Below are positions 1-8,878 of a stretch of 64,000 nt of DNA, one piece after another (position 1 is the first letter of the stretch; the number at the start of each line of letters is the position of its first letter). The position numbers were made by a program, and so were the translations under genes. This DNA comes from Thermus brockianus. GTDB lineage: Bacteria; Deinococcota; Deinococci; Deinococcales; Thermaceae. The stretch is from the NCBI RefSeq assembly GCF_001880325.1, contig NZ_CP016312.1, positions 1,178,001 to 1,242,000 on the forward strand, given 5' to 3'. The notes beneath the pieces are model-generated. The model worked only from the letters and a program-made list of their open reading frames with translations. It made no database searches and had not been told where the DNA came from.

Positions 1-2490
1 GGCCTCCCCATAGCCCCCGCCCCGGGCCAAGGCCTCGGCGTAGCCCAGGCGGGCCTGGGCGCGGAGGTAGGGGTTTTCCAGGGCTAAGAAGGGCTTGAGT
101 AGGGGAGCGCCTTCCTCAGGAGGAAGGAGAAGGGCCAGGAGGCTTGCCGTGTCCAGGCGCAGGGCGGTGTAGCGGTCCGTGGCCTCCTCGGGGATTTCCT
201 GAAGGAGGTCCTTTAGGAGCCGCAAGGCGGTGGGGGCGGAAAGCCCCCCTAGGAAAGGTGCCCGGTAGGGTTGGCCCGCTTCCAGGAGGAGGTAGGCTGC
301 CCCCAGGCGGAAAAGGGTGCGCAGGTGCCGGTAGCGGGCCTCCTTGGGCCTTTCCCGGGTGGTGCGGAAGTAGGCTTCGGCCCGCCTGAGGTAGCCCAGG
401 GCCTCAAAGGCCCGGCCCCGGGCGGCCTCGAGGATCCCCGCCTCGCTTTCCACCCGGGCCCGGGTGAAGGGGTCCTCCGCCTCCGCCAGGGCTTTTTGGA
501 TGACGGCCTCGGCCTCGCCGTAGCGGCCGAGGCGCCGCAGGAGGGTAGCGTAACGGGCCCGCACCCGGGCCACCTCGTCCTTGGGGGCTCCCGCCTCCTC
601 CAAAAGCCGAAGCCCTTCCCCCATGCGGGCCTCCGCCTCGAGGCGGCCCAAGCGCATGAGGAGGTCCCCCATCTGGTACCGGGCCCGGCCCAGGAGAAGG
701 GGGTCGTGCCCCACCTGGGCCAAGGCGGCCAGGGCCTCCTCGTAGCGGCCCAGGTCCTTGGCCACCAGGCCCCGCCAGAGCTGCACCCGGTCCCGGAGAA
801 AGGGGGCCACGGGCAAGGCCTCCGCCTCCTCCACGAGCACGGCCGCCCTTTCGTAATCCCCTTTCCAGCGCTCCACCGCCGCCATCACCAAAAGGCCCTC
901 CGCCTGGGCGGTTTCGTCCAGGTGGAGGAGATCCTCCTTGGGCGGAAGAAGCTCCTCCGCCTCCCGGTAAAGGGCGGCGTCCGCCTTGGCCTCCGCTCCC
1001 TTGATGCGGGCCCAGGTGCGCAGGGTGGGGTTGTCCGCCTGGGAGAGGACCCTGAGGGCCTCTTCCGCCTCGGGGTGGGCGTACTGGCCTAGGACCGCCC
1101 GGTAGCGCACCACCACCGCCGCCAGGGCTTCCAGGTCCTCCTTGGGCCAGGTTTGGGCCTCCTGCCAGAGGCCCGGGAGGAGGGCGAGGCGGGCGGGATC
1201 CTCTTGAAGCAAGTCCAAAAGTATCCGGCGCTCCCCTGCCTTGTGGGCGTGGTAGAGCTTCCGGAAGAGGTTTTCCTTGGGAAAATATCCCAAGGCCAGG
1301 CGGTGGAGTTCCTTGGGCGCCTCCTCGGGGAGGAGGGTGCGCAAGGAGGGGCGCACCAGCCCTTCCCCCACCCAGTCCAAAAGGGCCCGTTCCGCCTGGG
1401 AAAGCCTTTCCAAGGGGCGGCCCAGGGCCCTTTCCAGGAGCTCTAAGGGGAAGGCGGGGTCGGCCTCGGGGCTGAAGGCGGCGAGGGCCTGGAGGAGGGG
1501 CCTTAGGGTGGGGTCGTCGTGGATGGGCGTCTTGGGGTCGTGTTTGGCCGCCTCTAAGAGGACGAGCCGGGAAAGCTCCCCGAAGTTCCGGCCCGCCTGG
1601 TTTACCAGGGCCTCGAGGCGCTCCGGGGGCAGGTGGGGAAGCCTCTCCCGCACGAAGCGCCTGGCTTCCTCCCGGCTCGGGGGGGAAAGGGGCTGGTAGG
1701 GGAGGGTGGGGGGCGGCTCGGAAAGGGCGGCCAGGTAGGGGATCTGCAGGGCTTTGAGGAAAGGTTCCAGCCAAGCCCCCAGGCTCCGCTTGCTCCCGTC
1801 TGGGCCCCTTAGGGGGAGGCCCTCTAGGGTGCCTTCGGCCTCGGCCCGCAACAAAAGCGGGCGGCCCTTCCCGTTTAAGGCCCGCGCCAGGAGGGTCAGG
1901 ACCTCTTGGGCCAAGGCCCCTTGGAGGATGTAGGGCTGGGTGGGGGAAAGCTGGGCCAAAAGCCCCCGCACCTCCTCTCCTACCCCTAGGTTTTCCGCCA
2001 AGGGCACCAGGGCCTGGGCCAGCTCGCCCCCCAGGTTGAGGAGCACGGGCTCCCGGCCTGGCAGGGCGGAAAGGGCCCGGGCCAGGGCGGAGAGGAGCAC
2101 CCCCTTGCCCGTGGCCGGCCCCCCCACCACCACCATCTGCGGCCTGCCTCCCGCCTCCAGCTCCTTGAGGAAGCGGCGGAAGATGCGCCGCTTGTCCCGG
2201 CCCAGGGCCTTGCGGGCGCTTTCCAAAAAGAGCTCCGCCGGCGGGGGTGGAGGGGTTAGGCCCGCTTCCCGGTAGAGGTCGGCGATGACCCCGTAGAGGC
2301 GCTCCTTCTCCTCGGGGCTTCCCAGGTCCTTGTAGAGGATGTTGCGCACGGTACCGGCGCGGCCGCCCCGTTCGCTCATGAGGGCTTCCAGCCAGCGCAA
2401 GGAACCCCGCTTGCCCCGGTGGTCCCGGCCCCGAAGGTGGGGCCTCAGTTCCTCCAGGTAGCGGAGCCAGAGTGTAGGCGCTTCGGCCAT
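1..2490 (-). CDS. P-loop ATPase with long TPR-like C-terminal region (3' end outside window)
   Basis: From the ATG at 2488-2490 the minus frame stays open for 830 codons and leaves the window, so the C-terminus is missing. Residues 1-100 are a charged helical head. Residues 119-130 read MVVVGGPATGKG, a P-loop-like motif in which the usual magnesium-binding Ser/Thr after GK is Gly. LLLRAE at about 212-217 is only a weak Walker B candidate. From about residue 430 the protein is Ala/Leu/Glu-rich with regular helix pairs, as in TPR superhelices. The layout resembles STAND-type signalling ATPases. I see no clear DNA-binding domain, so a regulatory role is inference. It lies downstream of isocitrate lyase with its own promoter region. 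Confidence 0.72.
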   Translation of the reverse strand, partial: MAEAPTLWLRYLEELRPHLRGRDHRGKRGSLRWLEALMSERGGRAGTVRNILYKDLGSPEEKERLYGVIADLYREAGLTPPPPPAELFLESARKALGRDKRRIFRRFLKELEAGGRPQMVVVGGPATGKGVLLSALARALSALPGREPVLLNLGGELAQALVPLAENLGVGEEVRGLLAQLSPTQPYILQGALAQEVLTLLARALNGKGRPLLLRAEAEGTLEGLPLRGPDGSKRSLGAWLEPFLKALQIPYLAALSEPPPTLPYQPLSPPSREEARRFVRERLPHLPPERLEALVNQAGRNFGELSRLVLLEAAKHDPKTPIHDDPTLRPLLQALAAFSPEADPAFPLELLERALGRPLERLSQAERALLDWVGEGLVRPSLRTLLPEEAPKELHRLALGYFPKENLFRKLYHAHKAGERRILLDLLQEDPARLALLPGLWQEAQTWPKEDLEALAAVVVRYRAVLGQYAHPEAEEALRVLSQADNPTLRTWARIKGAEAKADAALYREAEELLPPKEDLLHLDETAQAEGLLVMAAVERWKGDYERAAVLVEEAEALPVAPFLRDRVQLWRGLVAKDLGRYEEALAALAQVGHDPLLLGRARYQMGDLLMRLGRLEAEARMGEGLRLLEEAGAPKDEVARVRARYATLLRRLGRYGEAEAVIQKALAEAEDPFTRARVESEAGILEAARGRAFEALGYLRRAEAYFRTTRERPKEARYRHLRTLFRLGAAYLLLEAGQPYRAPFLGGLSAPTALRLLKDLLQEIPEEATDRYTALRLDTASLLALLLPPEEGAPLLKPFLALENPYLRAQARLGYAEALARGGGYGEA

Positions 2491-2531
2491 AGTGTCTACA
2501 CTATCTTAACTTGGTGTCTTTGTTTTCTACA
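2490..2531 (-). promoter_or_regulatory. Promoter region with TAGTGT/ACACTA palindrome before the ATPase gene
   Basis: A perfect inverted repeat, TAGTGT-CT-ACACTA, occupies 2490-2503 and touches the start codon. On the minus strand a -10-like TAAGAT lies just upstream of it, so the palindrome would cover the transcription start. GGTGTC (2513-2518) and a TTCTAC stretch (2525-2530) add related half-sites. Similar CTACACC/GGTGTAG elements occur before aceA and sucA. Confidence 0.45.
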
Positions 2532-2538
2532 AGCAAAA

Positions 2539-2560
2539 GCCGCCCCACCAAGGGGGCGGC
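2539..2560 (-). terminator. Intrinsic terminator of aceA
   Basis: Arms GCCGCCCC and GGGGCGGC (8 bp) enclose a 6-base loop. On the minus strand the hairpin is followed by TTTTGCTTGT. It lies directly after the aceA stop codon. Confidence 0.75.
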
Positions 2561-2575
2561 TGGGGGAAGGCCTCT

Positions 2576-3892
2576 TCAGTGGACCGGCTCGTTGAACTGG
2601 GCCTCCTCCGTGGAGCCCTTGAGGGCCAGGGTGGAGGCCTGCCCCTGGGTCAGGGCCAGGACCACCTCGTCAAAGTAGCCGGCCCCCACCTCCCGCTGGT
2701 GCTTCACGGCGGTGAAGCCTTGGGCCTGGGCCAGGAACTCCTTCTGCTGGAGCTCCACGAAGGCGGGCATGCCCCGGGCCTTGTACCCCTTGGCCAGCTC
2801 CCAGGTGTAGTAGTTCACGGTGTGCCAGCCGGCCAGGGTGATGAACTGGAACTTGTACCCCATCTCCCCCAGTTCCCGGTTGAACTTGGCGATGGTCTCG
2901 TCGTCCAGGAACTTCTTCCAGTTGAAGGAGGGGGAGAGGTTGTAGGCGAGGAGCTTGTCGGGGAACTCCCGCTTCACCGCTTCGGCGAACCTGCGGGCCT
3001 CTTCCAGGTCGGGCTTGGAGGTCTCCATCCAGATGACGTCGGCGTAGGGGGCGTAGGCCAGCGCCCGGGCGATGCCCGCTTCAATCCCGTTTTTCACGCG
3101 GTAGAAGCCCTCGGGGGTGCGCTCGTCCGTGAGGATAAAGGGCCGGTCCCGCTCGTCAATGTCGCTGGTGATGAGGGTGGCGGCCTCGGCGTCGGTGCGG
3201 GCGATGATCACCGTGGGCACCCCCATGACGTCCGCCGCCAGGCGGGCCGCCTGCAGGGTGCGGATGTGCTGGGAGGTGGGCACCAGGACCTTGCCCCCCA
3301 GGTGGCCGCACTTCTTTTCCGAGGCCAGCTGGTCCTCGTAGTGGATGCCGGCAGCCCCCGCCTCAATCATGGCCTTGGTGAGCTCAAAGACGTTGAGGGC
3401 GCCGCCAAAGCCGGCCTCGGCGTCGGCCACGATGGGCACGTACCAGTCCCGGGTCACCTTGCCCTCGGAGCGCTCAATCTGGTCGGCCCGCATGAGGGCG
3501 TTGTTGATGCGCTTCACGATTTGGGGCACGGAGTTGTAGGGGTAGAGGGACTGGTCGGGGTAGGTCTGCCAGGCCAGGTTGGCGTCCGCCGCTACCTGCC
3601 AGCCGGAGAGGTAGATGGCCTCGAGGCCCGCCCGCACCATCTGCACCGCCATGGCCCCGGTGTAGGCGCCGAAGGTGTGCACGTAAGGGCGCTCGTGGAG
3701 GAGCCGCCAGAGCTTTTCCGCTCCCCGCTTGGCCAGGGTGTACTCTATGGGGATACTGGGCCTAAGGCGCACCACGTCCTCGGGGCGGTAGTCCCGCTTC
3801 ACGCCCTTCCACCGAGGGTTCGTCTCCCACTCCCGCCGGAGGGCCTCCGCCTCTTCCCGCATCTCGGGGGTCAGCATGCTGAGGGGTTCCAC
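2576..3892 (-). CDS. aceA: Isocitrate lyase
   Basis: The 438-aa protein cleaves isocitrate to glyoxylate and succinate, the first step of the glyoxylate bypass used for growth on acetate or fatty acids. The catalytic signature KKCGH is at residues 193-197 with C195 as the active-site cysteine, and the metal/substrate segment DAEAGFGG is at about 157-164. Length and motifs are typical of bacterial isocitrate lyases. The GTG at 3890-3892 is chosen because a GGAGGT lies about six bases upstream; an ATG at 3875-3877 is the alternative. No malate synthase is in the window. The upstream region carries CTACACC/GGTGTAG elements, so it is probably regulated. Confidence 0.96.
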   Translation of the reverse strand: MEPLSMLTPEMREEAEALRREWETNPRWKGVKRDYRPEDVVRLRPSIPIEYTLAKRGAEKLWRLLHERPYVHTFGAYTGAMAVQMVRAGLEAIYLSGWQVAADANLAWQTYPDQSLYPYNSVPQIVKRINNALMRADQIERSEGKVTRDWYVPIVADAEAGFGGALNVFELTKAMIEAGAAGIHYEDQLASEKKCGHLGGKVLVPTSQHIRTLQAARLAADVMGVPTVIIARTDAEAATLITSDIDERDRPFILTDERTPEGFYRVKNGIEAGIARALAYAPYADVIWMETSKPDLEEARRFAEAVKREFPDKLLAYNLSPSFNWKKFLDDETIAKFNRELGEMGYKFQFITLAGWHTVNYYTWELAKGYKARGMPAFVELQQKEFLAQAQGFTAVKHQREVGAGYFDEVVLALTQGQASTLALKGSTEEAQFNEPVH

Positions 3893-3934
3893 GCTTCCAC
3901 CTCCAAGGGCCAGTCTGGAGCCTGGAGGCGTTTC

Positions 3935-3998
3935 GGTGTAGTGTGTAAGGCCTGGAGGCCCACACGGGGCTTTGGTGTGAGCCGCCCTTTTCTACACC
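3935..3998 (-). promoter_or_regulatory. aceA upstream region with CTACACC/GGTGTAG elements
   Basis: The 107-bp gap between aceA and the upstream flavoprotein holds GGTGTAG at 3935-3941, directly followed by TGTGTA, a GGTGTGAG at 3974-3981, and the inverted CTACACC at 3992-3998. The same heptamers form a spaced palindrome before sucA. They are proposed operator sites. No -10/-35 pair stands out. Confidence 0.4.
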
Positions 3999-3999
3999 G

Positions 4000-5330
4000 C
4001 TAGCGGGCCTGCTGGGCGGCGATGAGGAGGGGGTCCCAGACGGGGCTATAGGGCGGGGCGTAGGCCAGGTCCAGGGCCAGGAGGTCCTCCAGGGTGCCCC
4101 TGCGGTGGAGGAGGGCGGCGAGGACGTCCACCCGTAGCGCCCCGTGGCCGTGGGCCACCACCGCCCCGCCAAGGAGCCGGTCCGTGCCCTCCTCGTAGAC
4201 CAGCTCCACCCAAAGGGGGGCACTTCCCGGGTAGTAGTGGGCCCCGTCCCGGCTTTGGATGAAGGCCTTTTTGGCCCGGTATCCCTCCCTTAGGGCAGCT
4301 TCCCAGGAAAGCCCGGTGGTGGCCACCGCCAGACGGAAGGCTTTGAAGATGGCCGTGCCCACCACCCCGTGGAAGCGGGCCTCCTTGCCGGCGATGACGC
4401 TGCCCGCCGTGCGGCCATGCTTGTTGGCCACATCCCCCAAGGGGAGCCAGTAGGGGCGCCCAAGCACCCGGTGGAAGCTTTCCGCCACGTCCCCGGCGGC
4501 GAAAACCCCTTCCAGGTTGGTGCGCATCCTTTCGTCGGTGGCGATGGCCCCCGTGGGCCCGAGGGCCACCCCCATGGCCTGGGCCAGTTCGGTGTTGGGC
4601 CTTACCCCCGTGGCGATGAGGACCAGGTCCGCCGGCACCACCCCCTCGGAGGTCTCCACCGCCTCCACCCGGCCCGAGCCCCTCAGGGCCAGGACCCGCA
4701 CCCCGGTCCAGACCTCCACCCCGTGGCGTTCCAGCTCCCCCCTTAGAAGGGTCCCTACCTCCTCGTCCCAGTGGGGCAAGGGGCGGTCCTTGGCCTCCAG
4801 GAGGGTGACCTCGAGGCCCCGTTTGCGGAAAGCCTCCGCCACCTCCAGCCCGATGTACCCCGCCCCCAGGATGGCGGCCCGCCGGGCCCCCTCCAGGGCC
4901 CTGAGGAGCCTTTCCCCGTCTTCCATGCTCCGTAGGGTGTAGACCCCCGCCTGTTCCGTCCCCGGGATGGGGGGAGGGTGGGCCTCGCCCCCGTGGCCAG
5001 GACCAGGTAATCGTAGCGGTCCTGGAAGGTGCGCCCTTCCCCGTGGTCAAACACCGTGAGGACCCGCTCTTCCGGGTTGATGTCCACCACCTCGTGGTGG
5101 GGGTGGACCCCAATGCCCTGCTTGCGGAACTCCTCCGGGGTGCGGGCGATGAGCCGTTCTAGGCTAGGGATTTCCCCGGAGAGCACGTAGGGCAGGCCGC
5201 AGGCCCCGTAGGAGACGAAGCCGGATTTTTCGTAGACCACCACCTCGAGGTCCGGGTTTTCCCGCTTGGCCTTGGCGGCGGCGGAAGCACCCCCCGCCAC
5301 CCCGCCCACCACCACCATGCGCTTGCCCAT
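4000..5330 (-). CDS. CoA-disulfide reductase-like FAD/NAD(P)H oxidoreductase, interrupted by a -1 frameshift
   Basis: Two overlapping frames (5330 to about 4970, then about 4970 to 4000) together make one flavoprotein of the pyridine nucleotide-disulfide oxidoreductase class, 443 aa once one base is restored. The N-terminus has the FAD-binding fold VVVGGVAGGASAA and the single redox cysteine in SYGACGLPY, typical of CoA-disulfide reductases and NADH oxidases. The second half has the NAD(P)H-binding AILGAGYIGLEVAEAF and the flavin site AAGDVAES. The break is at the G run 4969-4974 (C run on the coding strand), where one more C joins LATGARPTLPP to the downstream frame. No in-frame stop lies before the break, which favours a sequencing error. 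Confidence 0.88.
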
Positions 5331-5373
5331 GGGGGGTATTTTGCCACAAGGGCCCTAGGCCAAGTGTCCCGGT

Positions 5374-6057
5374 CTAGGGCGCCTTCTCGGGTACCTCTTC
5401 CCGCCAAAGCCTGCCCCCCTTCAGGTGGAGGATCCGCTCTGCCCGGGCGGCGAGCTCCAGGTCGTGGGTCACCAGGATTAGGGTGCGGGCCTGCCCCGCC
5501 TGGAAGAGGAGGGCTGCCACCTCCTCCTTGGCCTCGGCGTCCAGGTTGCCCGTGGGCTCGTCGGCGAAGAGGATGGGGGGGTCCAGGGCCAGGGCCCGGG
5601 CCAGGGCCACCCTCTGCTGCTCCCCCCCGGAGAGGCGGCTTGGCAGGTGGTGGGACCGCTCCCCAAGCCCCACCTTCTCCAGAAGCTCCAGGGCCCGGGC
5701 CCGCCTCCTTGCGGGGGGCCAGCCTGCCAGGAGGAGGGGAAAGGCCACGTTTTCCCAGGCGGTGAGGGTGGGGATGAGGTTCCACTGCTGGAAGACGAAA
5801 CCCATGTGCTTGAGGCGCATGCCCGCCCGCTCGTCCTCGGAGAGGCGGTGGAGGGGGGTTTCCCCCAGGTAGACCCCGCCCTCCGTGGGCAGGTCCAGCC
5901 CGGCGAGGAGGTTTAAAAGGGTGGTCTTGCCGCTTCCCGAGGGCCCCACCACCGCCGTGGCCCCAGGGGGAAAGGCGTAGGTGAAACCCTGGAGGCCCAC
6001 CACCTCCTTCTCCCCTTGCTGGTAGCGCTTGGTCAGGTTCTCGGCCCTCAGCATCAC
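5374..6057 (-). CDS. ABC transporter ATP-binding protein (LolD/MacB-type)
   Basis: This 227-aa nucleotide-binding subunit powers the FtsX-like permease encoded just upstream. It has Walker A GPSGSGKTT (about 39-47), the Q-loop in FVFQQWNL, the signature LSGGEQQRVALARAL, Walker B ILFADEPTGNLDAEA and the switch His in LVTHD. The ADEPTGNLD form marks the MacB/LolD family, which acts on envelope or efflux substrates rather than classic import. Its ATG overlaps the permease stop by four bases, so the two are translationally coupled. The substrate is unknown. Confidence 0.93.
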   Translation of the reverse strand: MMLRAENLTKRYQQGEKEVVGLQGFTYAFPPGATAVVGPSGSGKTTLLNLLAGLDLPTEGGVYLGETPLHRLSEDERAGMRLKHMGFVFQQWNLIPTLTAWENVAFPLLLAGWPPARRRARALELLEKVGLGERSHHLPSRLSGGEQQRVALARALALDPPILFADEPTGNLDAEAKEEVAALLFQAGQARTLILVTHDLELAARAERILHLKGGRLWREEVPEKAP

Positions 6058-7193
6058 ACCCTCCCCAGGGCTTCCACCACGGGGATGCGGCTTGCGTGGT
6101 GGGCGGGCAGAAGCCCGGCCAAAAGCCCCAAGCCCAAGGCCACCAGGAGGGCGAAGAGGGAGAGCCTGGGCGTCACGGCGGAAAGGGCGAGGCCCACCTC
6201 GCTTAGGGTGTAGAGGTTGATGGCCTGGGAAACCATACCCCCCAGGGCGAGCCCCCCTATGCCCCCTAGGAGGGCCAGGAGGAGGGCTTCCAGGACCACC
6301 AAACGGAAGATAAAGCCCCGTTTGGCCCCCAGGGCCCGCATGACCCCAAACTCCCGGGTGCGCTCGTAGACGGACATCATCACCGTGTTGGCCACCAGGA
6401 GGCCGCCCACCACCAGGGCCACCAGGCTGATGCCAAAGCGCACCAGGTCGCTGATCCTGAGGGCCCGCTCGGCGAAGCGCATCACCTCGCCCGTGGTCTG
6501 GGCTTTGAGGCCGGGCACCGCCCGCTCCAGCGCCCGGGCTACCTCCTCCGCCCTCTGCCCCGGGCGCAGGGCCACGAGGAGGGCGCCCACGTTTTCCGTG
6601 CCCAAGACGGCCTGGAGGGCAGCGAGAGGGGCGAAGATGAGGTTATCCGCTAGCCCTCCGCTCTCCTCCAGAATGCCCTCCACCCTAAGCGTCACCTTGG
6701 GGGAGAGGCGCAAGGGGCTTCCCAGGCTAAGCCCGGCCCGTTTGGCCAGCTTGGCCCCCACCACGGCCCCCCCTTCCGAGGGGGTGAGCCGGCCCTCCTT
6801 GGCCTTTAGCCCCGGGTACAGGCGGTCGGGGCCCACCCCTTGGGGAAGGCCTTGGAAGAAGAAGCTCGTCTGGGGGTCAAACCCTCCGCGGACGAGGAAA
6901 AGGGTGGGCACCACCTCCGCCCCTAGGGCCTTGGCCGCCCTTTCCAGGGCTTGGACCTGGGCGGGGGTGATTTCCGGGTAGGTGCTAAAGCTAAGGCCCT
7001 CGGCCCCTTCCGGCACCACCTGGATGGCGGGGCCTACCCGGGAAAGCTCTTGGAAAAGAGAGCGCCTTAAGCCTTCGCCAAAGGAGAGGAAGAGGACCAT
7101 GCTGGCGGTGGCGATGAGGACCCCAAGCAAGGTGAGGAGGCTCCGCACGGGGCGGGAGAGGAGGTTGCGCAGGACCAGGTGAAAGACTTCCAT
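6054..7193 (-). CDS. ABC transporter permease, MacB/FtsX family
   Basis: The 379-aa permease has an N-terminal membrane helix (LLTLLGVLIATASMVLFL), a large extracytoplasmic MacB-type domain, and three C-terminal helices from about residue 260. The conserved MSVYERTREFGVMRALGA loop before the last helices is diagnostic of FtsX/MacB permeases. The ATG at 7191-7193 is preferred over a TTG at 7211 because a TAGGCT box ends seven bases upstream, a common leaderless layout here. It pairs with the overlapping ATPase gene. No membrane-fusion protein accompanies this pair, unlike the 18-22 kb efflux operon. Confidence 0.9.
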   Translation of the reverse strand: MEVFHLVLRNLLSRPVRSLLTLLGVLIATASMVLFLSFGEGLRRSLFQELSRVGPAIQVVPEGAEGLSFSTYPEITPAQVQALERAAKALGAEVVPTLFLVRGGFDPQTSFFFQGLPQGVGPDRLYPGLKAKEGRLTPSEGGAVVGAKLAKRAGLSLGSPLRLSPKVTLRVEGILEESGGLADNLIFAPLAALQAVLGTENVGALLVALRPGQRAEEVARALERAVPGLKAQTTGEVMRFAERALRISDLVRFGISLVALVVGGLLVANTVMMSVYERTREFGVMRALGAKRGFIFRLVVLEALLLALLGGIGGLALGGMVSQAINLYTLSEVGLALSAVTPRLSLFALLVALGLGLLAGLLPAHHASRIPVVEALGRV

Positions 7194-7237
7194 CCCCCTA
7201 AGCCTACCCAAGGGAGGCGAGAGGGGGGTGGCGGGGG

Positions 7238-7510
7238 CTACAGGAGGCGTTCCACGAACTGGGTTTCCACTTCCTCCAGGAAGGCCTGGGGGTTCACCTT
7301 CTGCCTCTCGGGGTGGCTGTAGTAGGCCTCCTCCGCTTGGGCAAAGTTCTCGTGGGCCACAAACCAGAGGAAGTCCCGCTCGGAAAGCCAGTAGGCCCCA
7401 AGGATTTCAAAGCCCAAGGCCTGGCGCAAGGGGACGATGGTCTCTAGAAAGACCTTTTGGAAGGCTTCCTTGGCCCCCTCTTTTAGGCGGTAGCGGCGCA
7501 TCTGGACCAT
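7238..7510 (-). CDS. NIPSNAP-like (dimeric alpha/beta barrel) protein
   Basis: This 90-aa protein has the NIPSNAP pattern: an initial MRRYRLKEG strand, a helix (AFQKVFLETIVPLRQALG), a second strand FEILGAYWLS, a third FLWFVAHEN and a final helix. Such small ferredoxin-like proteins form dimeric barrels. Most lack a known reaction, and some relatives are monooxygenases. It starts about 10 bases after the stop of the GlcD-like oxidase gene, so the two are probably co-transcribed. No metal or cofactor site is recognisable. Confidence 0.72.
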   Translation of the reverse strand: MVQMRRYRLKEGAKEAFQKVFLETIVPLRQALGFEILGAYWLSERDFLWFVAHENFAQAEEAYYSHPERQKVNPQAFLEEVETQFVERLL

Positions 7511-7519
7511 AGGGGAAGT

Positions 7520-8869
7520 CTAAACCACCTTGCCCGGGTTCAGGAGGCCCTGGGGGTCCAAGAGGGCCTTGAGCTTTCGCATCCAGTCCAGGGCGGGGCC
7601 GTGCTCTAGGGGGAGGTACTTCCGCTTCCGCAGGCCCACCCCGTGCTCGGCGGTGCAGGTGCCCCCCAGTTCCAGGGCTTTATGCACCAGCCTTTCCGCA
7701 TAGGCCTCCGCCTTGCCGTAGTCCTCGGGGAGCACGGGGACCAGAGTGTGGAAGTTCCCGTCCCCCACATGGCCCAGGATGTTCCCGACAAGGCCCATTT
7801 CCTCCAGGAGCCCCTGGGCGAAGCGCACCATCTCGGGAAGGCGGGAGAGGGGGACGGCGGTGTCGGTGATCATGAAGCGGTGGCCGGGAAAGAGGTGGAC
7901 CAGGGCCCAGTAGGCCTGGTGGCGGGCCTCCCACTGCTTCTTCCGCTCCTCCTCCGTCTTGGCGGCCTCCACCTCCAGGGCCCCGGCCTCCTCCATGAGG
8001 CTTAGGGCCAGGGCGCTTTCCGCCTCGAGGGCCTCCTTGGTGGAGGAGTGGAACTCCACAAAGAGGGCCGGGCGTTCGGGGAAGCCCGCCCCCAGGTACC
8101 GGTTGAGCGCCCTTAAGGCGAGCTCGTCCAAAAGCTCCAACCGGGCCACGGGGAGGCCCGTGGCCATCACCCGGTAGCTGGCCTCCGCCGCCTCCTCCAC
8201 CCCGGGGAAGAAGACCCTTAGGGTGTGCACGTGCTCGGGCAGGGGGTGGAGGCGCAGGGTCAGGCGGGTGATGACCCCCAAGGTCCCCTCGGAGCCGATG
8301 AAGAGGTCCTTTAGGTCGTAGCCGGCGCTCGTCTTGCGCACCCCCCGCCCGAGCTCCAGGACCTCGCCGCTCGCCAGGACCACCTGGAGGGCCAGGACGT
8401 TGGCCCGCATCCCCCCGTAGCGCACCGTGGTGGTGCCGCTGGCGTTGGTGGCGGCCATCCCCCCCAGGGTGGCGTCGGCCCCGGGGTCCACGGGGAAGAA
8501 GAGGCCCGTGCCCTTGAGGGCCTCGTTCAGGGCCTTGCGGGTGAGGCCGGGCTCCACCACGGCCAGGAAGTCCTCGAGCCGGACCTCGAGGACCCGGTTC
8601 ATCCGGGACAGGTCCAGGCTGATGGCCTCGCCCACGGGGAGAAGCGCCCCTTCCAGGCTCGTCCCCGCCCCGAAGGGGATGACCGCCACCCCCGTTTCCC
8701 GGGCCCAGGCGAGGGCTTTTTGCACGTCCTCTACCCCTTCCGGGTAGACCACGGCCAGGACCTCCCCTTCCCCCGGGTAGCCCTCGTCCTTGCCGTGGCG
8801 CCGCCTCTCCGAGGGGGAGGTGTCCACCTTGCCGGGCAGGAGGCGCTTTAGGGCTTCCAGCCTGTCCAT
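7520..8869 (-). CDS. glcD: FAD-linked D-lactate/glycolate dehydrogenase (GlcD family)
   Basis: The 449-aa flavoenzyme oxidises a 2-hydroxy acid such as D-lactate or glycolate. The N-terminal FAD_binding_4 domain contains PFGAGTSLEGALL and the FAD-contact stretch ADATLGGMAATNASGTTT. The C-terminal FAD-oxidase domain has GHVGDGNFHT and ends CTAEHGVGLRKRKYL...LDPQGLLNPGKV, the usual family ending. Length fits single-subunit bacterial D-lactate dehydrogenases. The gene lies between an MFS exporter gene and a NIPSNAP-like gene on the same strand with gaps of about 10 bases, so one operon is likely. The exact substrate cannot be decided from sequence. Confidence 0.9.
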   Translation of the reverse strand: MDRLEALKRLLPGKVDTSPSERRRHGKDEGYPGEGEVLAVVYPEGVEDVQKALAWARETGVAVIPFGAGTSLEGALLPVGEAISLDLSRMNRVLEVRLEDFLAVVEPGLTRKALNEALKGTGLFFPVDPGADATLGGMAATNASGTTTVRYGGMRANVLALQVVLASGEVLELGRGVRKTSAGYDLKDLFIGSEGTLGVITRLTLRLHPLPEHVHTLRVFFPGVEEAAEASYRVMATGLPVARLELLDELALRALNRYLGAGFPERPALFVEFHSSTKEALEAESALALSLMEEAGALEVEAAKTEEERKKQWEARHQAYWALVHLFPGHRFMITDTAVPLSRLPEMVRFAQGLLEEMGLVGNILGHVGDGNFHTLVPVLPEDYGKAEAYAERLVHKALELGGTCTAEHGVGLRKRKYLPLEHGPALDWMRKLKALLDPQGLLNPGKVV

Positions 8870-8878
8870 GGGGAAAGT

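Noticed and set aside
404-1774. Long minus-strand open frame of about 456 codons, Pro/Gly/Arg-rich
   Set aside because: It is an out-of-frame shadow of the ATPase/TPR gene. Its composition (runs of Gly, Pro and Arg) is typical of the wrong frame in GC-rich DNA.
2579-4003. 474-codon plus-strand frame opposite isocitrate lyase
   Set aside because: It is the antisense frame of aceA; His/Gly/Leu-rich with no recognisable domain.
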